Below, piece after piece: positions 47,541 to 58,732 of a DNA stretch of 64,000 nt. The translations under genes were made by a program, and so were the position numbers. The notes below the pieces were generated by a model. The model ran no database searches. It worked only from the letters and a program-made list of their open reading frames with translations, and was not told the DNA's origin. Origin of the DNA: Climacium dendroides (taxonomy: Eukaryota > Streptophyta > Bryopsida > Hypnales > Climaciaceae); the NCBI GenBank assembly GCA_950106755.1, contig OX467083.1, forward strand, positions 20,765,029 to 20,829,028, written 5' to 3'. Every line of letters begins with the position of its first letter. The first letter of the stretch is position 1.

Positions 47541-47910
47541 ATGTTACATAGCACCTCAATCAGCACGAAAGTGATACAAAAATGTTACATAGCACCTCAA
47601 TCAGCAAGAAAGTGATACAAAAATGTTACATAGCACCAGAAAGTGATACAGAAATGTTACATAGCACCTCAATCAACAGGAAAGTGATACAAAAATGTTA
47701 CATAGCACCTCAATCAGCAGGAAAGTGATACAAAAATGTTACATAGCACCTCAATCAACAAGAAAGTGATTCTAAATTGTGAGGAGTGGCAAAAAAGTTA
47801 CATAGCACCTCAATCAGCAAGAAACATAGATTCTATATTGTGATTCTAAATTGTGAAGAGTGGCAAAAAATGTTACATAGCACCTCAATCAGCAAGAAAC
47901 ATAGATTCTA
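47541..47910 (+). repeat. 41-bp minisatellite, about eight units
   Basis: Repeat of ATGTTACATAGCACCTCAAT followed by 'cagcaagaaagtgatacaaaa', with a few truncated or longer variants. Only in duplication block 1. Confidence 0.9.
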
Positions 47911-48060
47911 GATTGTGAAGAGCGTTGTTAGTTAATTGGACTCCAATTGGGCAATTAACGAAAAATAGCTCCTACCAATTAGGAGGTATTGTTGGCAAAA
48001 ATTCATGGGCCACTCAAAACTTTGGGTTCAAATCATGAAAAGAAGCTCTTACTATACAAG

Positions 48061-48535
48061 AGGGGTGGTAGGAAGTAAAACAATCCATGTAGAATATGTA
48101 AATGAAAATTAGTAAGAGCTCAACTACAGTTAAGTCAAATGCAGGAATTGTGTTTGAAGTAAAATTTCAGACCTCATGTAGGCATAGAAGAATGATTCTT
48201 TTCAAAAAGAATTGAACTAAAAAAAGTTGGAAAATTAAGCTAACATTTATATTCAAAAATCCATTTGATATTTAAAGCCTCTAATCAAAAGTTATAAACA
48301 GAGAAGAATTGGAAGGGACATTTTCCTTGGAATTTTTAAGCACCCCTTTCTAAAATTTGTTCATAACTTTTGATTAAAAGTTCAAAATTACAAATGGGAT
48401 TTTCAAAAATTTAATTTAACTTAATTATTCAAGTTTTTTAGTTAATATTCTTTTTGAAAAGAGGTATTCTTTTATGCCTAAATGAGGTCTAAAATTCTAC
48501 TTCAAATGCAATTTTAGCTCTAATAGTACTATACT
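48061..48535. mobile_element. Fold-back element, family FB-1, copy 1
   Basis: Two inverted arms of about 190 bp share words such as 'gaagtaaaatttcagacctcat', 'tcttttcaaaaagaat' and 'aatcaaaagttat-aac'. The left edge carries GGGGTGGTAGGA. A second member lies at 50880-51361. No coding, no clear target duplication. Confidence 0.6.
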
Positions 48536-48536
48536 C

Positions 48537-48647
48537 CACTATCAATGATATACAATACAAAATATAGGAGAAGGCTCAAAAACTACTTGGGCACTATCAA
48601 TGATATACAATACAAAATATAGAAGAAGGCTCAAAAACTACTTGGGC
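48537..48647 (+). repeat. 55-bp tandem duplication
   Basis: Two copies of a unit beginning ATCAATGATATACAATACAA and ending 'aactacttgggcact', with one base difference. Confidence 0.85.
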
Positions 48648-49277
48648 ATTAAAAACTGTCCTACATAAGTGTCAAAAACAATGCACATAATTGTTCATAT
48701 GGAACAAAGTGTGTGTGATGATAAATTGCCATCATATATGCATAGTTTCAGAGTACTCATCAAGTGAAATGGATTACTGTAATAACTATGTGTTCTTTTT
48801 TCATAAATGAGTTCTTAATTATATGAAGCTAAAATTGAAGTGTGAAGATCAACAAATTAGTATTGATAGTAGGGAGTGAATTGAATGAAGATGTGTTTTA
48901 GATTTTTGGAATGAAGTGACACATTACATAGTGATATAAGCATCCCAAGCATCTTAGTGATCATTTTTTGGACTCAATTGCTTTGTTTACAACCTTATTT
49001 GCATTCATGACTACTCTAGTCTATAAGCAAGAATAGTGAACTATGGTGCTTTCACTTCAAAAAAATGTACATAATTCATTTGTAGTCAAAAAAATTTGAT
49101 GAAAATTGTCATTAAATTATTATTCATTTTTTTTTCTACAAAAAATATTTTATAAATCTTTGCTTGGAAACATTTATCTACAAACTTTTAAGGACTATTT
49201 CTCCTTACATGGTCAATTTAGGAGCCTTTTACCTTATACTGCAAACTACCACCATCTAAATAGCGCAACACTACAAT

Positions 49278-49570
49278 AGACTACACTAGGGCTTTTATTT
49301 TTGGCTTTGTAGTGCCTGATTGCACTAGCAAAGAATACTTTGGCTAAAAATGGCAAAAATTTGTGAAGTTTTTTGCTAAAAAACTTCTAATTAATAAAAA
49401 ATTCTTGGATGAAATTGCCACAATAGTAGACTACACTACGGCTTTTTTTTGGCTTTCTAGTGCTAGATTGTACCAACAAAGAATAGTTTGACCAAAAAAT
49501 GGCAAAAAATTGTGAAGTTTTTTGTCAAAAAACTTCTAATTAATAAAAAATTCTTGAATGAAATCGCTAG
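49278..49570 (+). repeat. 149-bp tandem duplication
   Basis: Two copies starting AGACTACACTA at 49278 and 49427. Both contain 'acttctaattaataaaaaattcttg'. Moderate divergence. Confidence 0.8.
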
Positions 49571-50879
49571 ATTGTGGATGAAAATAGAATTAGAGACATG
49601 CGATAATGAAATGAAAAGATGCAAAAATTGCCATTTCCTCCCCCGGCCCCTCCCTCCTCCAAAAATCACAAACCATTGATTTTTATTAAAGAAAAATTCC
49701 CTCCCTCCTCCAATGCAATTGATTTAAAAAAATACAAGATGCGGATTAAGGAATACAAATATGATATACAAATATAGATATGAGATACGAATTATGGGAT
49801 ATGGATATGATATAGAAATACAGATATAGATATAGATATGGACTTGGAGTAATATACGAATACAAATACAACCCTCATGATATATCCCATATTGATTGGC
49901 ACCCCACCTTCACTTGGAAACTACAAAGGGGTGAGATGGGAGGAATAATGAAATTTTTATTTCAAATTGTCTTTATGGGGGCTCAATGGGGGGTGTATAA
50001 AAAGTTAATTTAAATTATTTTTTTAGCTCATAGAGGGGTATAAAAATATTTAATTTGAATTATTTTTCTAAGCTCACTATAGGTTTGTAATGAAATCAAT
50101 TTGATTTTTTTTGAGCTCATTGTTACAGTTTGTCACAATGACAATGAGCTCAAACGATGCAGTTTACTACATTAACATATAGATTACTGGATATATATAT
50201 ATATATATATATAACATATATGTACAAATGTGATATTTTCTATCTAATATGTGGATGAATGTTGAAATTTGGATCACTGCCACCATAACATTTTATATGG
50301 CCACTTTGGCATTTCATAAAAAATGAAAAAATAAAAACTACTCTGGACTGCACAGCTTCCGGTGAAGGCTCGGAGACCCAAGACCTCATTCTCATCCCGT
50401 ACCCACGTAGTTTGTGTTTCGCAGTCGCGGCGCATTAGAAAAAAAATGAGGCCATGGGAGGGCTGCTAACTTGGGGGGGTTGGAATGATTTACAGTGCCA
50501 TCCCATTAACTACCTGTGCATGTCCGAGTTGGCATTACTTGTTCCAGCACAACTTTGGAAAGTTCAAAAACCTATGGTTCTTTAATTCCCCGCGTGCCAG
50601 GACTATCAATGGCAATAGACATATGGTTTACAATTTTTTTCCTTCTAAATCTCAGACCAACCAAACAAATATTCAAAGAAACATTAAGATGATATGCCAA
50701 ACACCATGAGAATCCTTTGAATCAAAATTTCAATGTCATTTAACCCATTCAAAAAATAATTTTGGTACACCTATGAAGGAATTGAGTAGGAAACACTTGA
50801 GGGAATGAAGCTTGGAGATGTCATTTTTATATTGAAATTGAATTTTCACCATGAATCCTCAAAGGATATGGGATAATTT
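49571..50879. other. Intergenic DNA, no gene supported
   Basis: Includes 'gatatagatatg'-type simple sequence (49760-49850), a TA microsatellite (50190-50212) and a short GC-richer patch at 50340-50470 of unknown nature. Confidence 0.4.
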
Positions 50880-51361
50880 GAAAATGAGTGCTAAACCGCT
50901 TATTGTCAAAATGTCAAAATGATGTTTATATAGAATTTCAAACCTCATTTAGTCATAATAGAAGAACTGTTTTCAAAAAACTTTGAACTAAAAAAAGTTG
51001 GGAAATCTATATAAATTTCATCTTCAAGAATCTGTTTCATATTTCAAGCCTTCAATCAAAAGTTATGGACAAAATTTAAAGAGGGTGTTTCAAGATGTAA
51101 AATGTCCCTTCCAACCCCTCTTTGTTAGGTTGGAGTCTTAAAATATGAAATGGATTTTTGGAGATGAAATTTAAATAGATTTCCCAACTTTTTTTAGTCC
51201 AAAGTTTTTTGAAATTTTCTATTTTACTATGACTAAATGAGGCCTGAAATTTTACTTTAAATAGAATTCTTGCTTTAATTTGACTTTCCTATGAGCGGTT
51301 GAGCTCCTACTAACTTTAATTTATTTATCCCACATTGTTTACTTTGCCTCCTACCACCCCA
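50880..51361. mobile_element. Fold-back element, family FB-1, copy 2
   Basis: Inverted arms around a centre near 51110. The left arm has 'atttcaaacctcatttagtcata' and 'ttgaactaaaaaaagttggga'; the right arm is its mirror. It ends CCTCCTACCACCCC, matching in inverse the left edge of copy 1. Confidence 0.6.
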
Positions 51362-53640
51362 AATGTATATAAAGATTTGGTTTCCATTGCTTCCAATGTA
51401 TATAATGATTTGGCTTCCATTGCTTTGGTTTTGTTACGGAGGCTTTGTGTTTTTTGTTTGAGGTGTTTTTTTCATTAAGGGTGCGGTGCTTCACATTGCG
51501 TTGGAAACTTTGATTGGAATCCATGCCACATTGACAGAAGAGCATAGACTTGGACTGGTACAGACATGTGACATTTTTTGGGCTATCCTTTGTGTGTTTG
51601 GTCAATTTAACCACCAAGACCCACATTGCCATTCAAGTGGTGAAAACTAATTTACACCCTATTGGTGTAATTAAATTAGGATCACAAATAAAATCAAACT
51701 AACCATAGTGCATTGCTCCAATATAACACCACGATTAGTTTTAAGGAAAATATATATGGTAACTAGTGACAAACAAATCATTTACATTGGTACCAATATT
51801 TCTAAAGAATGGAAAGAAAACATATGGCCACATAATTTAAAAAGAGAGAAGGGGAGGGGAGGTTTTTTAGAAGCACATGAGGGAGGGAGGGACTATTAGA
51901 CCATTAACGGTGAGCAAAATTAACTACAACCAAGGCCTTTAAATTAAAACCCTTATTTATCACAATATATAGGCTAGTAATTTGCTTTGGGATGTTTATA
52001 AGGGAACATTGCCCACCTTATAAATAATATAAGTTTCTACCAAAGGGGGATTCACCTACTATAGCCTTTGAAAAACATACATACCACAAAATGTGACTAA
52101 GGGTTTAGGGTTTAGGTAACCCAAGTGGGTGGGAGGGACATCCCTTGAAAGGGCCTTTCTTATAAATAACATACAAATCTATTAAAAAGAACCTTTGAAA
52201 ATAGAACATAACAGAATGGAGGACCCTCACATTCAATTATAAAACTATCATAGTCATCTAATCTTCTTGCACTAACCATAATGCAAAGAAAAAATAAATA
52301 TAAAAAACATATAAAGATATCATCAATGTCCTCTATATGGTATTATTTCAGCAATAAACACCTTTCAATAAACTTTTGCAAAGAATACTAACAATGACCA
52401 AGTAAAGATGAAATCAATAGTCTTTATAAAGTGCAACTCTAGTAGACAAACAATGTTGTCATAAAGATTTGGTCACTAAATCATATTTTAAAACTAAATC
52501 TTATAGACAAAGTGATTTAGATTTTTCCCCATAGCATAGGTCTTGGAAAGAGCTGCCACAAAGAAAAATCCAAAGAGGCTATGGACCTCACATGTCCCCA
52601 TGACAAACCAAACATCAGAACGTTAGTAAGTTGTAGACAAGGTGTCTACGACTACCTATAGCAATGTATTATTGCGTTCACAAAAGAAAAATCAACCTAG
52701 CAAAGCTTTGCATACATCACACAAGAACCATAGCCATAAATCACATTACACAGTCTTTTGTATGGTGCAGCATAAAAGGCCTATGTAGACGCCATCTCTA
52801 GACCTTACACCAAACAATTGTAGCTAGTCACCGCCACCTTGTGAGAGTAAGCCAACAAAACTATATTATGTAGGTTTAAGCATAGTCTGGGTCCTTAATT
52901 TATACCTCCAACATGGTCAGCCATGGCTAGGGTTAGTTCAAGTCTTAGGTCCCAACGAGGCTTGCCTTCGCCATCAAGGTTAGCAAATTTGTTCTAGAAG
53001 ATACCAATATTAGGTGAATAAAAACCTTCATTACTCCATGGATATTTGTGGACCACAAAAAGCCACCAATCATTGTCCAGACAAGGTTCCACCTATGATA
53101 TGCAAGACATGTTTCTAGTGACACCTAAGGAGATTGGCCAAGTCAAATCCTCTTGTGCTCTTTTCCATTCACCATAGAAGTTTCTAAATTTTTAACACAC
53201 CTTGCTAGATTAAATAAAAACCTTCATACAAAAGAAAAAGTTGCTTTGTATGGGCTTAATCCGAATAATTTTCTATGTTTAGAAGAACCGTATTAAAAAA
53301 CCAAAAGAAGGTAAAATTATTCAAACAAAATTGGTGTGACTAAAGAGACTATGGCATAGAAATTTTAACCAAAACCCAAAGGGAATAGTACATACAAGAG
53401 GGTGGATGGAAATTCTAGGTCCAAAAATCAGATGGTAAGTGTTTAAACAAAATCTTACCAAACATTTTGTAATCATTTGCAAGTAAAAAGTAAAAAGATA
53501 GTCACCAAATTGCTTAAAGTATTAATAAGCCATAATGCTAAGATCTATAGTGGTTCTCATAAGTATTCACACACTTCAAAAAATACCATTACTAATGAAA
53601 AAATTAGATTTTTCCAACAAATTTTGAGAATGCTAAAATA
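51362..53640. other. Intergenic AT-rich DNA, no gene supported
   Basis: No domain or element recognised. A short GGGTTTAGGGTTTAGG run at about 52102 is telomere-like. Confidence 0.4.
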
Positions 53641-53649
53641 CAAGTAACA

Positions 53650-54240
53650 CCCTTATTTAAGTCCTAAAGGACCAAACACCTTTTTTGATAACATAACAAT
53701 TTTGGGTAACTCACTACAAACAAATTTTTTATCTTTTTCCTTTGAAATTTTCACACAAGATGTACCCAAAAAGTATCTTTATGGCCCAACAATTTTCATA
53801 ATTTTTGACTACATGGTTAAAAAGTTATTACGTAATATGTCATTCTCATTAGTTGGCAGGTAGCCTGGGCAACTCAAAAAACTTCTTTAAAAATCACTTT
53901 TTGAAAAAATAAATATATATATGCAGAAAGCTTTGAATCATTCCATTTTTATCAATGGGTCAAAAGTTATGAGGAGTCATAGTTTGAGAGTAATTATAGA
54001 ATCTCTACTCTAAAATAAACTTTGAAGTCCTTCATTTTCAATATTTAAAAAAATAAATAAAAACATTAGGTGTATCTTGTTTGTTACAACATTACAACAT
54101 TGGGGTTGGCGTTTTTCAATTCCATATCTAAATTCTTAACAATTTAGTGTTTTGAATCATTCACTACATCTTTCTACTTACTATTTTTTTCTATATGTTT
54201 TACAATTCCAAATGATCTAAAAATTTTCAAGCATCTAGCC
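53650..54240 (-). repeat. Long inverted repeat, left arm (family IR-A)
   Basis: The reverse complement matches 57655-58317 over almost its whole length (for example 'gcttgaaaa', 'cactaaattgttaag', 'aactttttaaccatgtagt', 'gaaaattgttgggcc'). The two arms enclose secreted peptide gene copy 2. A solo copy lies at 35540-35900. Confidence 0.75.
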
Positions 54241-54842
54241 AACTTGCCTTGAAGAATGAATCCAAAGAGCATTTACCATTTTGGATATTTTTTCATACAA
54301 ATGTGGCCTTGTGTAGTGCAGCTGCCCGGATTTTCATAGGGACAAAAAAATGATTTTTGTCGATTCAAACACTATTATCTTGCAATTTATAATGGAAATT
54401 TCTGAAATTTTTTCCACAACTTCTCTAACTAGTGTACTACAAGATCCTATGGTTACATTTTTCCAAAAATGTTTTTTTTTCTAAAATTTGATACTTGTAC
54501 TAGAAATGGCAATTTTGGAGCAGTTTTGGTGAAAACATAGTCTTTGACCTCTAGGGGTTAAAATGAATGTTCAAAAGTTTTAAATCACTTTTTTGGTTTC
54601 TTCAAAAATATATTGAACTTATAAAAAAAACTTTTGGTACAAGTAAATTTTTTTCAAGGTTTCTAAGTAAATAAAATGAAAATTCTTTTTATAATGTCTT
54701 TGTAAGAATTTCACAAATTTCAAAATTTTATTGAGTGAAATACTAATGACTGAAATATAAATGAAAGCTTTTAAGTTTCTTTTAATTCACTCCAAAAATC
54801 TCCAAAAAATAACGGAAAATAACTTATAAACATTTCACGTTC
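54241..54842. other. AT-rich DNA between the left inverted arm and the next element
   Basis: No gene or repeat recognised. Confidence 0.35.
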
Positions 54843-55297
54843 TAAGGTAAGACAGCCCATTGCGGTCAATTGACCCATTGTGGGCGCCTAAGAAATGACC
54901 CATTGTGGTTTTTTTCCAGGATGTGGGATGTGGGCAACAATGCATGTCTTACATGACAGCAATGGAGTGAACACTGACCTCATTAGGAACTTCTGAGTTT
55001 TCAGTGTGAAGTCCATTGTAAAAATTGACTTTTTTGGCCTTCTGTAATAGAAAATGTTTTGACTGCATTAAGTAGTGAGATGAGCATTACAGATTCAGAT
55101 TTTAGATAGTCTACAGACTCCTTTGGGCTCAATGCTTCAGAAATTTCTAGCAAATTCATACTTTGTCAAAAAAAATTAATTTCAATTGCACTTGCTATTT
55201 CTCACACTTGTACTAATGTAAGAAGAAAATTGAAAAAATTCAGCAACAAGATGATGCCAAACTCCTCATTCTGACCACAATGGGCTGGATTACCTTA
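54843..55297. mobile_element. Candidate MITE with 26-bp inverted ends (455 bp)
   Basis: Left end TAAGGTAAGACAGCCCATTG, inverted right end TAAGGTAATCCAGCCCATTG; both continue into GYGGTCA. No coding. The target duplication is not resolved; the superfamily is open. Confidence 0.55.
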
Positions 55298-55368
55298 TGT
55301 CAATTTAGTTCATGTGAACCAGATGGCATCTAACCTCTTGAGCTGGCAACCAGGTTATAACCAAGCGG

Positions 55369-55385
55369 CCCCCCCCCCCCCCCCC
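55369..55385 (+). repeat. C17 homopolymer
   Basis: Seventeen consecutive C inside the fold-back end fragment of block 2; block 3 has only CCCCCC at the same place (61051-61056). Confidence 0.9.
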
Positions 55386-55983
55386 AAACAATACCAACCG
55401 ATCTGCACCGTTGAACCATCTGGAGGGTCCAGATGCACGGAGCCCTTCTAGAGACGAGGAAAGGATGGTTCCCACGGTCACAGGCCCATCCTTTAAGGGT
55501 TCGGGGTTAAGGGGGATGCTCTTAGACTGTGTCGGAATTCGCAAGACGAGTCGTTGAACCGGCGTCGGCTTCTTCCTCTCTCTGCGTCCCCGGTTTCGCA
55601 GTGACCCGACCACGCCGCCTCGCTTTGCCTCCAAAATACTCAGAGTCCTTCGTCGAACTTCAACACCAGCTACCAGCACAAGAGCTAATGGAGGTACGTG
55701 AAGGCGCCATTGAGTCGATGAGATGCTCTTCCTGGTAATTCAGCCAGTTCGGATTCCGCCCTCATTGGAACGACTGCACATATTGTCTCGCTTTAACTCA
55801 CGTGGTCGAGAAATTAACACAGTAAAGACTGCCGCAACGCAAGTACGCCCGTAAGTGAAGTACTGTACGTACACAACAGCACCCTTGCTCAGAAAACCCT
55901 CCGGGATTCACCACGCCGAGATTGCGTGACGCGATTGTGCAGGACGATATTTCCCCGTCGTTATTTCTGTACGTAGTTGCTCC

Positions 55984-55991
55984 TATAAATA
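55984..55991 (+). promoter_or_regulatory. TATA box of secreted peptide gene copy 2
   Basis: TATAAATA, in the same context as copies 1 and 3, about 220 bp before the ATG. Confidence 0.65.
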
Positions 55992-56208
55992 ACAGCTCCC
56001 TTCCTTCACTCCTCCACCATCTCCAGCAGCGCTTGCAAGTTCTCGTTTCCATCCATCTTTGTGAAAGCTGCTCCAAAACGAGGTCGAAGCAAGGCGCAAA
56101 GAACTGATCTCGATCGTCGTTTCTTGGATACGAGACATTAATTGTTGTTACACTGATCAAGAAGATCGATCTGCTTGAGGAGGAATTGGGAAGTTGCTGT
56201 AAGTAACC

Positions 56209-56514
56209 ATGGCGAGAGTGATGGCAGTGTTGGTCGTGATGCTCATGTGTGTCGTGGCTGTGAGTGCTGTAAGGCCAGCACCGGGACGTGTTCTGGCGCA
56301 AGTGCCGCCGACGCCCTTGTTCATTGGGGCACCGGATTCGCCTCCTGAAGGCTCTCCCATGGAATCGCCCATGGAATCGCCCGTGGAATCGCCCGTGGAA
56401 TCGCTCGTGGAGGCCCCTCCGGCGTGGGCGCCTGTTTGGGCCCCCGTCCCTGCTCCCGAGTCCGATGGCGCTCCAACTCCCGCTTCTGCCCCTGCTCCGA
56501 TTCGCGGCTACTAA
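56209..56514 (+). CDS. Small secreted Pro/Ala-rich peptide, copy 2 (101 residues)
   Basis: ATG at 56209 (AGTAACCATGGCG). Signal peptide identical to copy 1, same mature sequence, but four MESP/VESP units instead of three (an extra 12-bp unit). The reading frame and the promoter are intact. It lies between inverted IR-A arms, so it could be embedded in a larger mobile unit. Function unknown, as for copy 1. Confidence 0.8.
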   Translation: MARVMAVLVVMLMCVVAVSAVRPAPGRVLAQVPPTPLFIGAPDSPPEGSPMESPMESPVESPVESLVEAPPAWAPVWAPVPAPESDGAPTPASAPAPIRGY

Positions 56515-57654
56515 GTTATGTCTCGCTCAGCAGCATAGATCAATGGAGGTGCCTCAAAGAGAGGTTTCGTTTCTCCAGCAATTCATCATTTTTTTGCGAC
56601 TCTGGAATTGAATATCTGTAAGACAATTGAGGTCTGTTTTTAGTTCAATGTAGTGTTAGTGCACAGATTTGCTGCCTTGGACCCACTGCTACGGTAGTTC
56701 TTTGCCGACAGATAGTCAGCAACCCCCTTTACCGTACTGGCAAGATTAGTCTCATGAAACGATTCGAGATTCATTCAGCTTGCTAGGAGAGTCGATGTTT
56801 GGGCTCCCTAACAGGTTTCAATTCTTCAGAAAAAATGCGCAGTGAGGGCTTACTGAAAGCTTCTGTGGAAGATTCGTAGATGATATTCTGTACAAGCTTC
56901 GATTCCCTTCCGATCCGTTGCAAACGTTCTGGTTGCGATTGATGCAACTGAGATTGAGATAATAAACTCTTGATTGTTGATTCACATCGTTTTCATCATA
57001 CATCGATTTGCCGTCACACCCTTCCACTTTTTGAATTTTGATTCCAAGTTTTGTTTATCATCCTGCCATCCCACCAGCCTCTTCTGAAGCATGACTGTTG
57101 CGAGTCTGAGTGTGAAATGTTTTTGATCATTGAGTCGCGAGGAGACATTTCATGTTCTTTCATTTTCACAGAGTTTTTTTTGGTGGAGGAAGCGATGGCA
57201 TCCGGTGGTAGTTTGTCACATCAGTATTTTTTGTAAGTAACTCCAATGTGATGGTAGAACATGAGTTCGGAGGCAGTTTACAATAACTGTAATATCTACT
57301 TTTGATAGTGCATAATAATTCTATTGAAAAGTGGGATGAGGTCCTGATGGACAAAACTTTATATAATTGATCAAAGTCAAAGACATTGAAAGATGCAAGA
57401 ACATGATTTTATCTTACTAGTCATATGCTTCCAAAATGATTTTCCTATTTTTAGTTTATGCATTTAGTGGTCAATTTAGCAATATACAGAAGGGTATATA
57501 TTTTTTGCGATATTTCACTAAGAATCGACTTGGTTGAGATGTTAGTGATAGTAGTATAGGAATTTTGTTGGTTATGGGGAAGCATTTCACCAATTCCATT
57601 CAATTCCATCCTAGAGATTTTGCCAAATTTTTGATTAAAGTAAACTATATGTAA

Positions 57655-58317
57655 ACCATAAAGGCTACATGCTTGAAAAAAATTGTATCATTTGGAATTG
57701 TACAACATACAAGAAAAAAAACAATAAGTACAAAGAAGTTGATAATGATTCAAAATACTAAATTGTTAAGAATTCATTCATGGAATTGAAGAATGCCAAT
57801 CCCAATGGTTGTAATGTTGTAGTAAACAATCTACACCCAATGTTTTTATTTTTTTCCAAAAATATTGAAAATTGAATTCAGTAATGGACCTCAAAGTTTA
57901 TTTTAGTATAGAGATTCCATAACTACCCGCAAACTACCCACAAGCTACCCTCAAGCTACCCACAACTAAAAATCCTCATAACTTTCATCTCATTAATCAA
58001 AATGGGATGATTCAATGCTTTCCACCAATATATAAATTTAAAGAACCAATTTCAAATTTTTATTTCTTAAAAAGTGATTTTTTCAAATCTACTTGAATTG
58101 CCTAGCCTTACAAAAAACTACATATTATGCAATAACTTTTTAACCATGTAGTAAAAAATTATGAAAATTGTTGGGCCTTAAAGCTACTTCTTGACTACAT
58201 GTTGTGTGAAAATTTCAAAGAAAAAAAATAAAAATTCCATTCGTAGTGAGCTGCCCAAAATATCTATAATGCCAAAAGACAATATTTGGACCTTTAGGGG
58301 TTAAACAATGATGCGGG
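57655..58317 (+). repeat. Long inverted repeat, right arm (family IR-A)
   Basis: Mate of 53650-54240. Contains a small internal run of 'ctacccacaag'-type 11-bp repeats at 57930-57970 not present in the other copies. It begins just where blocks 2 and 3 stop matching. Confidence 0.75.
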
Positions 58318-58732
58318 TGTTTTCCAACCAACAAATGTATCAAATAGGACAAAAGTGCAATTATTTATCCTTGAAATTTTGTGCAAAAAGGAGAGATCAT
58401 GCACAATAGTTTGACCTTCAATGAGCACTTTTGATTTTTTAAAGTAGATGATGATATAAGGAACCAAACAATGTATGATTTCCATAGTTAGTGTATGATT
58501 TCTATAGTCAACAACCTCGGTCAACAGCCAAGCATTTAACCCATAAATAACATTGTAGCCATTTTTCTGATCAATGAATGACACAAAATCCTTGTGTATA
58601 GGATAGAAATGCAACTATTCATCTTCAAGATTTTACCTGAAAAGGGGAGTTCTTGTATAGTAGTTTGACTTCCGGCCAATGAGTGCTTTTGCATTTTTTT
58701 AAACCAACTATTCACAGAATGCAAGAAAAAAT

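Larger units (their letters stand above)
45195..49192 (+). repeat. Tandem segmental duplication, block 1
   Basis: 45195-45745 matches 58330-58745, 45745-47310 matches 55455-57300 and 61138-62990, and 48770-49192 matches 63430-64000, all in the same orientation. Block 1 lacks the fold-back insertion found in blocks 2 and 3, but has an extra 47310-48770 stretch of minisatellites and a fold-back element. Confidence 0.85.
55298..57650 (+). repeat. Tandem segmental duplication, block 2
   Basis: 55298-55455 is the right inverted end of the fold-back element at 58733-61134. The rest matches 61138-63310 closely, including gene, promoter and 3' flank. Truncated on both sides by the IR-A arms and the element at 54843. 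Confidence 0.85.
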
